Source: Petrimonas sulfuriphila (GTDB lineage Bacteria; Bacteroidota; Bacteroidia; Bacteroidales; Dysgonomonadaceae). From it: a DNA stretch of 64,000 nt. The notes under the pieces were generated by a model, which saw only the letters and a list, made by a program, of their open reading frames with translations, was not told the DNA's origin and searched no databases. The position numbers were made by a program, and so were the translations under genes. The DNA lies in contig CP073276.1 in the NCBI GenBank assembly GCA_038561985.1, positions 2,666,001 to 2,730,000 on the forward strand, written 5' to 3'. How positions within the stretch are numbered: position 1 is the stretch's first letter; the number at the start of each line of letters is the position of its first letter. Shown in pieces: positions 18,662 to 28,427 of this stretch.

Positions 18662-21037
18662 ATGAAAAAAATTGTTCTGGCGATGACTTTCGCCTTAAGT
18701 TTTTTGTTGTCGTTTTCTCAGACTTACTCCCTGAAAGGGTATGTTTGCGATGCCTTGTCCAAGGAGCCGCTTCCCGGAGCGATAGTAGTGCTGGGGCCGA
18801 ATGAAATTTACGCAGTTTCCGGCAGGGACGGGGCTTTTTCCGTTGATCTGCCCGGAAAAACCCCACATACCCTGGAGGTTCGTTTTACCGGATACGAGTT
18901 GCTGACGACGAGCATCATCCTGACTTCCGACACTGTGTTGCACTTCCACCTGGAAACAACCTCCTATTCGTTGAACGAAGTAGTCGTGCACGGGAAAAAC
19001 GGACACGACCGCTTGTTGTCTGCCATCACTGCAAAAGAAATTGACAGGTCCTTTTTCATGAAAAACAATTCGGCCAGCTTTTCAAAATCCTTATCGAAGG
19101 TTGCCGGCGTTTCATCGATGGATATAGGGGCAAACGTGGCGAAGCCGGTTATCCGCGGATTGGGTTTCAACCGCATAGCAGTAGCAGACAAAGGGGTTGT
19201 TCAGCAAAATCAGCAATGGGGAGCCGATCACGGGCTTGACATTGACCAGTACGACGTGGATAAGGTGTTTATTCACAAAGGGCCCATGTCGCTTTTTTAC
19301 GGCTCCGATGCCATTGGTGGTGTTATTGAGATCCTTCCGGTGGATGTCCCTTCGGAAAACATGGTTTGGGGGGATGTGTCCCTGATTGCCAAATCGAACA
19401 ATAATCTGTCGGGAATAACGGCAATGACAAGCGTAAAAAGGGGAAGGTGGTTTTTTCGCGGACGCCTGACGGCACAACGCTTCGCTGATTATCGCGTTCC
19501 GGTCGATACGGTTACCTACCTGACGTGGAAACTGCCCCTTTATGGACGAAGAATGAAAAACACCGCCGGACAGGAACTAAACGCTGCTTTGTCGGCCAAC
19601 TACAGCCAGGAAAACATCAGCTCGTGGACCCATATTTCCAATGTTTTCTCCAAAAACGGCTTTTTCCCCGGTTCACACGGTATCCCTGATCTGAAAAGGC
19701 TGACCCCCGACGGAAATTCTTTTAATATCGGGTATCCATACAGTACCTCCAATCATTTTAAAATCTCCAACGGGACAGAAATCGACTGGGACAATTCATC
19801 TTTGCACTTCGATATCGGTTTTCAGCAAAATAACCGTGCCGAATGGTCGAAGTTCCATACGCATTACGGCAACCAAGCTCCCCCACAAGTCAGCCCCGAC
19901 CTGGAATTAAGTTTCTCGTTGCAAACATTGTCCGTCAACTCCCGGCTGTCTTTCGGCAAAGATTCGTTCTGGACAAAAACAGCAGGCATGTCGGTGGAAA
20001 TCCAGCGAAACAGGGTGGGAGGGTATTCTTTTCTGATGCCTGACTTTGAAAGATATACCGCCGGAGCATATGCGGCAACCTCGTATAAGGTATCCCCGAA
20101 ACTGATGCTTACCGGAGGGGTGCGTTTCGATTCCGGGAAATTGAATATTCGCGGTTTCTACGACGACACTTTGGCCGATTTCCTGCAACTTGGCGGATAT
20201 GATGCTGATGATGTCTGGTATTACGCCCAGCGTGCCGATGCCTTAAGAAAGAATTTTCATTCGTTCTCCGGGGCGCTGGGGGCGGTCTATGACCCAAACC
20301 GACTGAGTTCACTAAAGATAAACATTGGACGAAGCTTCCGCTTTCCTACTGCCAATGAGTTGGCATCCAACGGGGTGCATCACGGAGCTTTCCGTCACGA
20401 GAAAGGAAACAACAGTTTGAAACCCGAAACCGGTTGGCAATATGACCTTGGTTATTCCCTCAAGAACCGGCGATTAAACCTCTCCATCAATCATTTTGCA
20501 TCCTACTTCCCCAATTATATTTACCTGAACCCTACGGGGCAATGGTCGGTTTTGCCACATGCCGGACAGATTTACGAATATACCCAGTCCCGTGTGTTTC
20601 TGGCAGGTGGAGAGCTGGAAGCGGCCTATCGTTTTACCGAGAACCTTTTGTTGTCAGCCAATTGGGAATATGTTTACAACCGGAATATCGACAACGGTTA
20701 TCCGTTGCCTTTTTCACCACCTGTGGATATGTTGTTGGCACTGATTTATTCCAATCACGGAAAGGGCCCGTTAATCCAGTATTCGGCCAGTCTGGAGAAC
20801 CAAACCGTGTTCGCACAGAACCGTATTGCCAACAACGAGGAAAAAACGCCGGGGACGTCGTTGTTCAACTTGCTTTGCAGCATGAACTGGAAGGTGGGTG
20901 ATTTCCGCTTTTTTACCGATTTTCAGGTGCAGAATATTTTCGACACCCCTTTTTATAATCACTTGAGTTATTACCGGAAGTTAAATATCCCCGAGCCGGG
21001 ACGAAACATCCAGTTTATTTTGAAAATACCCTTTTAA
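18662..21037 (+). CDS. TonB-dependent outer membrane receptor, probable metal uptake
   Basis: The 791-residue protein has a signal peptide, a carboxypeptidase-regulatory-like N-terminal beta domain (residues ~25-100), a plug with PVIRGLGFNRIAVADKGV and GSDAIGGVIEI, and a 22-strand barrel ending in a terminal aromatic (IPF). It lacks the SusC signature and is the size of siderophore/metal receptors such as ZnuD-type proteins. His-containing loops (HHGAFRHEKGN) fit metal binding. It lies 19 bases after the Fur-family regulator and 12 before a His-rich lipoprotein gene, so it is a regulated metal-uptake operon by context. Confidence 0.85.
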   Translation: MKKIVLAMTFALSFLLSFSQTYSLKGYVCDALSKEPLPGAIVVLGPNEIYAVSGRDGAFSVDLPGKTPHTLEVRFTGYELLTTSIILTSDTVLHFHLETTSYSLNEVVVHGKNGHDRLLSAITAKEIDRSFFMKNNSASFSKSLSKVAGVSSMDIGANVAKPVIRGLGFNRIAVADKGVVQQNQQWGADHGLDIDQYDVDKVFIHKGPMSLFYGSDAIGGVIEILPVDVPSENMVWGDVSLIAKSNNNLSGITAMTSVKRGRWFFRGRLTAQRFADYRVPVDTVTYLTWKLPLYGRRMKNTAGQELNAALSANYSQENISSWTHISNVFSKNGFFPGSHGIPDLKRLTPDGNSFNIGYPYSTSNHFKISNGTEIDWDNSSLHFDIGFQQNNRAEWSKFHTHYGNQAPPQVSPDLELSFSLQTLSVNSRLSFGKDSFWTKTAGMSVEIQRNRVGGYSFLMPDFERYTAGAYAATSYKVSPKLMLTGGVRFDSGKLNIRGFYDDTLADFLQLGGYDADDVWYYAQRADALRKNFHSFSGALGAVYDPNRLSSLKINIGRSFRFPTANELASNGVHHGAFRHEKGNNSLKPETGWQYDLGYSLKNRRLNLSINHFASYFPNYIYLNPTGQWSVLPHAGQIYEYTQSRVFLAGGELEAAYRFTENLLLSANWEYVYNRNIDNGYPLPFSPPVDMLLALIYSNHGKGPLIQYSASLENQTVFAQNRIANNEEKTPGTSLFNLLCSMNWKVGDFRFFTDFQVQNIFDTPFYNHLSYYRKLNIPEPGRNIQFILKIPF

Positions 21038-21049
21038 ATTAATCAAACA

Positions 21050-21556
21050 ATGAAAAAAGTATTTTTTACAACAGTTTTAGCGATAAGCGCCTTTGTTTTC
21101 TTATCGTGTGAAAAAGAGTCGATTGACGCCGAAAGGCCTGTAATTAAATTAATTGCCCCTGAAGAAGAGGAAGGCATCAAGCCCGGATCCGATATTCACT
21201 TCGATGCGGTCTTAACGGACAATGTTGCCCTAAAGTCGTATAAAATCAATATACACGGAGCATTTGACGGGCACAGCCACAGTGCGGCAACACGTGCGGC
21301 CGGTGATGTTGTTGCTTTTGAAAAAACCTGGCTGGAAGCCGATTTTATTCAACTCGGAGACGAGCCTATTGCGGGAAAAAGAGAAGCCAGGCTTCATCAC
21401 CACCACATGGTGATTCCCGCAGAAATTGACGGGAAGCCCATCCGGGAAGGACATTATCATTTTACAATCTATTGCACGGATGAGGCAGGAAATGAGTCTT
21501 TTATCGCTCGGGAAATTGAAATATCCTCCAGTGCCGAAGAGCATACGTACCATTAA
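21050..21556 (+). CDS. DUF4625 His-rich lipoprotein
   Basis: The lipoprotein signal has a lipobox LSC at Cys20, and the mature protein resembles a DUF4625 immunoglobulin-like domain. Histidine clusters (FDGHSHS and RLHHHHMVIP) suggest metal binding at the cell surface. As third gene of the operon it probably helps hand metal to the TonB receptor. A factor-independent terminator follows its stop by about 25 bases, closing the operon. Confidence 0.78.
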   Translation: MKKVFFTTVLAISAFVFLSCEKESIDAERPVIKLIAPEEEEGIKPGSDIHFDAVLTDNVALKSYKINIHGAFDGHSHSAATRAAGDVVAFEKTWLEADFIQLGDEPIAGKREARLHHHHMVIPAEIDGKPIREGHYHFTIYCTDEAGNESFIAREIEISSSAEEHTYH

Positions 21557-21581
21557 TAAGCGGTTTTTTAAAAAAGTAAGG

Positions 21582-21607
21582 AAGTGGGATCAATTCCCAC
21601 TTTTTTT
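21582..21607 (+). terminator. Rho-independent terminator after the metal-uptake operon
   Basis: An 8-bp stem AAGTGGGA / TCCCACTT with a 5-base loop is followed by a run of T. It closes the Fur/TonB/DUF4625 operon. Confidence 0.8.
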
Positions 21608-21611
21608 GTTT

Positions 21612-21619
21612 TATATTTG
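21612..21619 (+). promoter_or_regulatory. -7 element (TATATTTG) for the phosphotriesterase-like operon
   Basis: TATATTTG lies immediately after the terminator and 35 bases before the GTG start at 21655, fitting TAnnTTTG. Confidence 0.55.
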
Positions 21620-21654
21620 TAGAATCAATCATCGAATATCAAATTCATATAAGG

Positions 21655-22704
21655 GTGTTGAAATTTAATCCGGGAGAAACAGTTATTCTTTTCGTCCTGC
21701 TTTTCTTTTCGTCTTGCAATTTTTCAGGAGGGAGCGGGCAGGTGATGACGGTGAACGGGATAATCCCATCCAGCTCAGCGGGAGTATTTCTCACGCACGA
21801 GCATCTTCTGGTTGATTTTATCGGTGCTGACTCCCTATCCGCCGACAGGTGGAAGAGAGAAGAGGTCGTTCAAAAAATGTTGCCTTTTTTGCTGGAAGCG
21901 AAGGAGTCGGGTTGCCAGACCTTTGTGGATTGCACTCCCGATTATTTGGGGCGTGATGTCCTTCTGTTGCAGGAGCTGTCGAAATTATCGGGCGTTAATA
22001 TTCTTACCAACACCGGATTTTACGGAGCCGTGGACAACAAGTTCGTCCCCCGGTTTGCTTTCGATGAAAGTGCCGGCCAGTTGGCCGAAAGATGGATAAA
22101 CGAATGGGAACACGGAATAGACGGCACAACCGTTAAACCGGGGTTTATCAAAATCGGGGTCAATAGTACAAACTTATCGGGAATGAATACCAAGTTGATA
22201 TCGGCTGCCGCCAAAACCCACCTTAAAACCGGATTGGTTATCGCATCCCATACGGGTCCGTCGTCTCTGGCATTTGAGCAACTCTCCGTTCTGAAAGAAG
22301 AAGGGGTGTCGCCCGACGCTTTTATCTGGGTACATGCGCAAGCTGAAAAGGATTCCGTAAAACGTGCGGAAGCAGCCCGTCTGGGTGCCTGGATAAGCTT
22401 GGACGGGCTGAACGAGGACAACATTCCGGATTACATCAAGATGATAACCGGGATGAAGAATGAAAATCTGTTGCATAAAGTACTTCTGTCGCACGATGCC
22501 GGCTGGTACGATCCGGCGAAGCCCGGCGGTGGCGAAGTCCGGGGATATACGGCTCTTTTCCGTGAACTTGTCCCTGCCTTGTTGAACAACGGTTTTACCC
22601 GTGAAGAAGTGCGGCTTTTGCTGGAGACAAATCCCGTGAAAGCTTTCGAAATAAAGGTCAGAAAAAACACGAATAACGAATCATTAAAAAATTTTAAGCA
22701 ATGA
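21655..22704 (+). CDS. Phosphotriesterase-family lipoprotein hydrolase
   Basis: The frame begins with GTG at 21655; no ATG precedes the signal peptide. The lipobox is FFSSC. The binuclear metal motifs of the phosphotriesterase family are visible: THEHLLVDF near the N-terminus (HxH), the KIGV block with the bridging lysine region, SHTG, WVHAQ, and SHDAGWYDP with the terminal aspartate. Natural substrates of the family are mostly lactones or unknown, so paraoxonase activity should not be assumed. It overlaps the DUF1080 gene by 4 bases (ATGA). Confidence 0.82.
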   Translation: MLKFNPGETVILFVLLFFSSCNFSGGSGQVMTVNGIIPSSSAGVFLTHEHLLVDFIGADSLSADRWKREEVVQKMLPFLLEAKESGCQTFVDCTPDYLGRDVLLLQELSKLSGVNILTNTGFYGAVDNKFVPRFAFDESAGQLAERWINEWEHGIDGTTVKPGFIKIGVNSTNLSGMNTKLISAAAKTHLKTGLVIASHTGPSSLAFEQLSVLKEEGVSPDAFIWVHAQAEKDSVKRAEAARLGAWISLDGLNEDNIPDYIKMITGMKNENLLHKVLLSHDAGWYDPAKPGGGEVRGYTALFRELVPALLNNGFTREEVRLLLETNPVKAFEIKVRKNTNNESLKNFKQ

Positions 22705-23435
22705 AAACTACATGGATCTACCTGTTATCAATTCTTTTCCTTGTTTCCTGTGGAGCAACGCGCACGGCAAAAGTGAACGAATTGACCAACAAAGAAGAAA
22801 AACAAGGATGGACACTTTTATTTAACGGAAAAGATTTTACCGGATGGCGCCAGTATAACGGGAACAGTGTGCCTGAGAATTGGATCATCGAAGACGGTAC
22901 CATGAAAGTGTTTACGGCCCCGAATGCACGTCCGGGGCAAGGGGTAGGAGGCGATCTGATTTACTTCGCCAGTAAATTCAAAAACTTTGAACTCTCCATT
23001 GACTGGAAGGCCGAAAAAGAGGCCAACTCCGGTATTTTCTACAACGTCCGCGAAGAAAAAGGGAGGGCCATTTACAGCTCGGCGCCCGAAGTCCAAATTC
23101 TGGATAACGAGAATGCTAGCGACAACAAAATAGACAGTCACCTCGCCGGATCGCTTTACGATATGCTGCCTGCGGATCCAAAGACCGTGAACCCTTACGG
23201 GGAATGGAACACGATTGTTATTCGGGTGGACAACGGCAAGGTTACCCATACGCAAAACGGGGTGAAAGTAGTTGAATACACCTTGTGGACAAAAGATTGG
23301 GACAGAATGGTGGAAAACAGCAAGTTCAAAAGTTTTCCCGGATTCCAGGAAGGTGTTTCCCGGGAAGGTTATATCGGGTTGCAAGATCACGGATATGCCA
23401 TCTGGTTCCGTAACGTGAAAATCAGGGAGTTGTAA
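22701..23435 (+). CDS. DUF1080 (3-keto-disaccharide hydrolase-like) lipoprotein
   Basis: The lipobox is LVSC, followed by the DUF1080 jelly-roll start LLFNGKDFTGWRQYNG and later GGDLIYFASKFKNFELSIDWK and NSGIFYNVRE. The family is a concanavalin-like fold with proposed 3-keto-glycoside hydrolase activity in Bacteroidota. It is 244 residues, a single domain. It is translationally coupled to the phosphotriesterase-like gene, and both are probably surface or periplasmic. A strong bidirectional terminator follows. Confidence 0.85.
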   Translation: MKTTWIYLLSILFLVSCGATRTAKVNELTNKEEKQGWTLLFNGKDFTGWRQYNGNSVPENWIIEDGTMKVFTAPNARPGQGVGGDLIYFASKFKNFELSIDWKAEKEANSGIFYNVREEKGRAIYSSAPEVQILDNENASDNKIDSHLAGSLYDMLPADPKTVNPYGEWNTIVIRVDNGKVTHTQNGVKVVEYTLWTKDWDRMVENSKFKSFPGFQEGVSREGYIGLQDHGYAIWFRNVKIREL

Positions 23436-23455
23436 AGATTAACCAAGTAAAAAAT

Positions 23456-23495
23456 CAAAAGGCGTTTACGAAAGTAGTAAACGCCTTTTGGTTTT
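23456..23495. terminator. Bidirectional Rho-independent terminator
   Basis: A perfect 14-bp stem CAAAAGGCGTTTAC / GTAAACGCCTTTTG with a 7-base loop has T-rich flanks on both strands. It separates the convergent DUF1080 and SusD-like transcription units. Confidence 0.88.
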
Positions 23496-23507
23496 TATTA
23501 GGTGAAG

Positions 23508-25049
23508 CTATTCTTTTAATATCCACATGATACCGTTGAAGTCGTCACTGCCGTTATATTGTCGTTGAACGGCTTCATTGAGGTTGTCGGTATTGTAGTT
23601 AATCTCGTTTTGTGGATATTGCCACCTCGTTGGAAATTTTGTATTATCCGTCGGATTCATATTTGAGTTAGGATTTAAAACAAATTCAGGATAACCTGTA
23701 CGTCTGAACTCAAACCATGCCAAGTAGCCATTATGAAAGAATCCCGCCATGTATTTCTGGCTGATTATTTGTTTGATTTTGTTTTCCGTATTTCCCGCAA
23801 GTGCTACAGAAGCAGGATAAGATGCAATGTATGGATCGTCCATACTAACGTTGTGTGTGTAGTTATCAGGCACGTAGTGTGCGTAGAATCTCATGGAACT
23901 CCTAATCCCGTTAGCATAGTGGGTTTGGGCATCACTGTCAATCCATCCTCTTACTGCGGCTTCAGCTAAAATAAATTCAAGATCCCAGTGGCACAATAGC
24001 CCTACCGGTTCCGCTGTGGCCGATTCTACGTATCTCTTATTTAGATCGCTGTATTCATTCATGTTTTTCTTGTCAATGGTGCTGTTGTATTCATCTGATG
24101 GCTCCACTCCAATATATGCATCAAAGTTCGAAGCAATCTTGCCTTGTGCTAGGAGTGACTCGGCAGGTTCTGCCACGTAAAACAGTCGACGGTCCTGATT
24201 CTGTTTCAATAAGTCTATATAGGTTGTGGAAAGCATGGTGTATTGAGTGAACGGATTCAGGTCTGTGGGAGTGTTGCTCCACGGATAACAATATCCTTTG
24301 GAGGTATTGTATGTTATGGCAAAATTATCGTTAAAGTCTCTCATTAACGGACGTTGTGCCACTTCCTTGAATTTGGCAATGACGTTTAAGTCGTTGTCGG
24401 AGGTTTTTTTATACAGGTTAATCAATACATACAACTCAAAGCTATTAACTAGACGACGCCACTTTTCGACATTGCCTTTGTAAATAAAATCGCCCGATAT
24501 GTCAGTTCCTTTGGAGAACAAGTCGTTGGCCTGATCCAACTCATTTAGGATTCCTTTGAATACATCTTTTTGAGTATCGTATTTGGGTTTGATAATTCCT
24601 TCATTGCCCTGGATAGCCTCTGAATACGGAATATCTCCTACTGACATGGTGAGATGAAAAAACTGCCAGGCACGGATAAAATGGCCCAATGCTTCGTATG
24701 AATTTGCTAATTCCGGGCTTAGTTTTTTAGCATATTCAATCATGGGATTTACATTCTTTAGGACGGTCAACCTGCTGGAAAAATTTGCCCTTCCCATATA
24801 GTTGTATTGTGTACCTTCTTTCCTTTCGGTAAAAAGTAAGTATTTGGCTTGCTGATAAGGTTCCGTAAATCCTTTTGTGGTAGACGTAGCGGACGACGTC
24901 ACTGTTGTTATCAGATTGGTGGCCAGCCAGGGTGCAGATGCTACTGAAGGTTGGTCGGGATTTGTATTAATTGTTTCAAAATTACTGCAACTGCCGATGA
25001 AAACTGCAACCAACAAAGTAGCTGTTATTTTGAATAGTTTTGCATTCAT
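23508..25049 (-). CDS. SusD/RagB-family outer membrane lipoprotein (SusD-like_2 type)
   Basis: A lipoprotein signal (IGSCSNFETINTNPDQP) leads into a SusD-like alpha-helical TPR fold: AYxAxGHFIRAWQFF region, then VALAGNTENKIKQIISQKYMA and the late YLAWFEFRRTGYP motif. The protein is a lid-like glycan or peptide binding partner of its SusC. The length of 513 is typical. It is the last gene of the sigma/FecR/SusC/SusD unit. Its ligand cannot be told because no glycoside hydrolase or peptidase is linked. Confidence 0.9.
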   Translation of the reverse strand: MNAKLFKITATLLVAVFIGSCSNFETINTNPDQPSVASAPWLATNLITTVTSSATSTTKGFTEPYQQAKYLLFTERKEGTQYNYMGRANFSSRLTVLKNVNPMIEYAKKLSPELANSYEALGHFIRAWQFFHLTMSVGDIPYSEAIQGNEGIIKPKYDTQKDVFKGILNELDQANDLFSKGTDISGDFIYKGNVEKWRRLVNSFELYVLINLYKKTSDNDLNVIAKFKEVAQRPLMRDFNDNFAITYNTSKGYCYPWSNTPTDLNPFTQYTMLSTTYIDLLKQNQDRRLFYVAEPAESLLAQGKIASNFDAYIGVEPSDEYNSTIDKKNMNEYSDLNKRYVESATAEPVGLLCHWDLEFILAEAAVRGWIDSDAQTHYANGIRSSMRFYAHYVPDNYTHNVSMDDPYIASYPASVALAGNTENKIKQIISQKYMAGFFHNGYLAWFEFRRTGYPEFVLNPNSNMNPTDNTKFPTRWQYPQNEINYNTDNLNEAVQRQYNGSDDFNGIMWILKE

Positions 25050-25072
25050 AATTATAAAGTTTATTTGATTAA

Positions 25073-28000
25073 TTAAAAGCCAATTTTAAGATCAAAACCG
25101 ATCATACGCTGTGAGGGGGCATTCATGTCTTCTGAACCTACATCCGGATCGGAATATTTAAAATCCTTAGTCCAGAGAAGCAAATTTTGTCCGGTAAGCG
25201 CTATAGAAGCTTGATTGAGAAAGGTCTTGCCAAGTAATTTTTTGGGAAAACTGTAAGCAATAGATACTTCCCTTAACTTAATGAACGTTTGGTTGCGAAT
25301 ACGTTCTTCCCAGGAATTACCCCACAACCTCATATATTCCTGGTAGCTCACCGGAATGTCGTTGGAGGCATACTGCCGTGTATCTTCAATAATATTGCCA
25401 TCGGTATCATATTTTGCTGTGCCGCTGATGACTTTTACCCCTTTCCCTATGTATTTTTTCCCGTTTACCACTTCATCGTAACGGTCTTGGGTGTCTGTTT
25501 CCGGAGCCGATCCAGTATCAAACATCTTGCCATATATGTAATTATCCATTAACCCCCCTATGCGGCCATCCAAACTAATACCCATAGTTAAATTCCGCCA
25601 GGTGAAATTATTGATAAAGCCAAAGGTAAAGTTGGGATCTCTGTATCCGTACAGTTGTCTGTAGTTGTTTAACCACACGTTTCCATCAGCACTGTGGATC
25701 ATATTGCCTTCAGGATCTCTGAGCACCTTTTCTGTTTGTGCGTAATAGTCCAGTCTTTTGCCGGATTTGGTCCACTGGTCTTTCTGCGAGTATACCGGAT
25801 CGATATCCACATAGTACCTGTGTTGATTTGAATAGTTAATCATGGAGTTCCATTCGAACTCCTTGTTTTTTATGATGCTGCCCGATACCGTAATTTCAAC
25901 ACCTCGCCTGGCATAGGTTTCTTCAGTATTAATCAGTGTGCTGTTAAAACCGGAAGATGGAGCAATGTCTTGTTTAATTTGCCTGTTATAATAAAGTTTA
26001 TCGAAATAGGCAATGTCCAGGTATAGTCTTTTGCCAAAGAAGTACGCGGCCGTACCGGTCTCCCAGGTGCGGGTTTCCGAAGGGAGAAGATCGGTTCCTT
26101 TTAAATTGGCGGCAAGCGAAGCTCCGATATATCCCCATGAATTGTATGTACTGTAAGGCAGGTTGTTTTCGTATACCCCCAGTGGAGATTTGGCAATTGT
26201 CCATGATCCCCTGATTTTCCACATGCTGAGCCATGAAGGTGCCTGAAAAAATTCAGACAATACAACGCTTCCTACAACGGAAGGATAGAAATAGGACATC
26301 TCTTCTTTCGGCTGTGTTGAACTCCAGTCATTTCTTCCTGTTAAGTCTACATAAATTGCATTGTTCCATGCCAGTGATAACTTTCCGTATATACTGTTTA
26401 CTTCGCGTGCATATGTGCCTACAATATTTTCTATGGAATTAACACCTGCAGCCGTGGAGGGTACAGCATTGGCCAATGAGTACCATCCGGGTACCGCCAG
26501 TCCATTTGCCGTCCTGGCTCCCTGATACCTGTCCTGGTAGTAGTACAGGCTTCCTCCGGTCAATAAATCAAAATCAAATTTTCCGAAAGATTTGTTATAT
26601 GTAAGCATTAAGTCGCTATTAATACTGTGTCCCCACCTTTGGTTCATACCGTACATGCCTTTCCCGTTCCAGCCCCAATAATTGCCGCTGACGGATGGGC
26701 CTCTGGTGGAATATATGCCGGCAGGATTTCTTAATTTATCTTCATTCTTATAGAAATCATATCCGTTCCGGAAAATAACTTTTAAATTATCCAGGATATT
26801 GTAGTTCACGGTAAGGCTTGCGTTTAACTTATTCTCTTCAACTCCCAGCAGTTTCTCATAGGCAATCAAATAAGGATTATCGTACCATGCGTTATAAAGC
26901 CAGTTTTGTTTTTCATTGGGCGTAACCCAATAATCCCTGTATTGACGAATGTCATAATCGGGTCCTGTCCACATCAATATCTGGTAAATGTATCCTTGAT
27001 TACCATATCCACCTCCCCAAATCTGGGGAGCCGTTGAACGCATATAGCCCATCTGGCTTTCTACCAGTAATTTATCTCCCAATTTTATTTCACCGCTAAG
27101 TGAATAATTGAATTTGTTGAGTGTTTGGTTGGGATATTGCCCTTTGTTATACACATAGTTAAGTCCTGTTCTAAAATAACCGTTTTCCCCGGTTTGTGTT
27201 ACATTAATGCTGTTGTTTGTTATCAATCCGGGCTCCAGAAAATTGCGAAAATTATTTTTCCCGCTCGAAACCAGTGGCATCACTTCGTTTTGTTTGGTAG
27301 TCGGATTCCATTGAAGAGCTGTATTGCCTATATCAAGTTTAGGTCCCCAGACATAATCGTCGGCCAATTCTCCATTCAAACCATGGCCGTATGAGGTTTG
27401 TGCCTTAGGTATGGCTACCCAACCGGCCCTGAACATCGTATTGCTGTTGACATCAATAGACAACCCTTTGTTTGCTCCACGCTTTGTGGTTATCATAATT
27501 GCTCCTGCCGAGCCTCTCGCACCGTACAATGCGGCAGCCGTGGCCCCTTTCAGAGTGGTTATATTTTCAATTTCGTCGGCCGGTATGTCACGAAGCGACA
27601 TGTTCCCGTAGGGCACGCCATTGATAACTAAAAGCGGAGATTCCCCACGCATCTCTATTCCCGATGTTCCATTAAATTCAGTTGAGTTCTTAATTACAAG
27701 TCCGGCAACTTTTCCGGTCAGTGAAGCTGTCATATCTACCCCTTTGATGGTTTGCAAGGAGTTTCCGGAGACATTTTGCACGGCATAACCCAGTGATTTT
27801 TCTTCCCGCTTTATTCCCAAAGCCGTAACCACAACTTCTTCCAGTAATTTGTTGTCTTCCTGTAAAACAATATTGGAGAGTTGGGGGCTTGTGGCAGAAA
27901 GTTCCTGTGAAATATAACCGATGAACGATACGGAAATCACATCGGAATCGGAAACACCTTCAATAATGTAGTTTCCGTTATAATCCGTTGCAGTTCCTTT

Positions 28001-28420
28001 TGTAGTCCCTGCCACGGTTAAGGTGGCTCCGATAATGGGTTCTCCCGTTGCATCCGTAACTTTCCCCTTAATGGTTTTTCCTTGTTGGACCTTTTCAACT
28101 TCCGTTACTGGTGTTGTTTCTTTCCTGGAAATAACAAGAATATTGTTTTGAATGCTGTATTGCAAATTGCCGTCCAATATGGCGTTCATTACTTCAGAAA
28201 GAGAGGCATCGTCGAACGATGCGGTGATTCTCTTGCTTTCATTCAAATCGCTGTTTCTGTAAATAACAGACAGGCCGGTTTGATTTTCAATTTCTTTTAA
28301 AACATTTTTCAACGTTTCGTTGCTGAAAACTTTCGTTAATGGCTGTGCACTCGTCACGGAGCTGATAAGCAGAACAAACATGAGTGCAAACAAACGGGTT
28401 ACTTTCATTTTTAATCTCAT
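25073..28420 (-). CDS. SusC/RagA-family TonB-dependent transporter with STN signalling domain
   Basis: The 1115-residue protein has a signal peptide, an STN (secretin/TonB short N-terminal) domain at ~27-95, a carboxypeptidase-regulatory-like domain at ~115-195, a TonB box region EEVVVTALGI, a plug (MTASLTGKVAGL, DEIENITTLKGATAAALYG) and a large barrel. The STN domain contacts a FecR anti-sigma factor, here encoded just upstream. The transporter should therefore both import its ligand and signal its presence. A second in-frame ATG at 28408 (MKVTRL) is an alternative start. It is 24 bases from the SusD-like gene. Confidence 0.92.
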   Translation of the reverse strand: MRLKMKVTRLFALMFVLLISSVTSAQPLTKVFSNETLKNVLKEIENQTGLSVIYRNSDLNESKRITASFDDASLSEVMNAILDGNLQYSIQNNILVISRKETTPVTEVEKVQQGKTIKGKVTDATGEPIIGATLTVAGTTKGTATDYNGNYIIEGVSDSDVISVSFIGYISQELSATSPQLSNIVLQEDNKLLEEVVVTALGIKREEKSLGYAVQNVSGNSLQTIKGVDMTASLTGKVAGLVIKNSTEFNGTSGIEMRGESPLLVINGVPYGNMSLRDIPADEIENITTLKGATAAALYGARGSAGAIMITTKRGANKGLSIDVNSNTMFRAGWVAIPKAQTSYGHGLNGELADDYVWGPKLDIGNTALQWNPTTKQNEVMPLVSSGKNNFRNFLEPGLITNNSINVTQTGENGYFRTGLNYVYNKGQYPNQTLNKFNYSLSGEIKLGDKLLVESQMGYMRSTAPQIWGGGYGNQGYIYQILMWTGPDYDIRQYRDYWVTPNEKQNWLYNAWYDNPYLIAYEKLLGVEENKLNASLTVNYNILDNLKVIFRNGYDFYKNEDKLRNPAGIYSTRGPSVSGNYWGWNGKGMYGMNQRWGHSINSDLMLTYNKSFGKFDFDLLTGGSLYYYQDRYQGARTANGLAVPGWYSLANAVPSTAAGVNSIENIVGTYAREVNSIYGKLSLAWNNAIYVDLTGRNDWSSTQPKEEMSYFYPSVVGSVVLSEFFQAPSWLSMWKIRGSWTIAKSPLGVYENNLPYSTYNSWGYIGASLAANLKGTDLLPSETRTWETGTAAYFFGKRLYLDIAYFDKLYYNRQIKQDIAPSSGFNSTLINTEETYARRGVEITVSGSIIKNKEFEWNSMINYSNQHRYYVDIDPVYSQKDQWTKSGKRLDYYAQTEKVLRDPEGNMIHSADGNVWLNNYRQLYGYRDPNFTFGFINNFTWRNLTMGISLDGRIGGLMDNYIYGKMFDTGSAPETDTQDRYDEVVNGKKYIGKGVKVISGTAKYDTDGNIIEDTRQYASNDIPVSYQEYMRLWGNSWEERIRNQTFIKLREVSIAYSFPKKLLGKTFLNQASIALTGQNLLLWTKDFKYSDPDVGSEDMNAPSQRMIGFDLKIGF

Positions 28421-28427
28421 AATTAGT

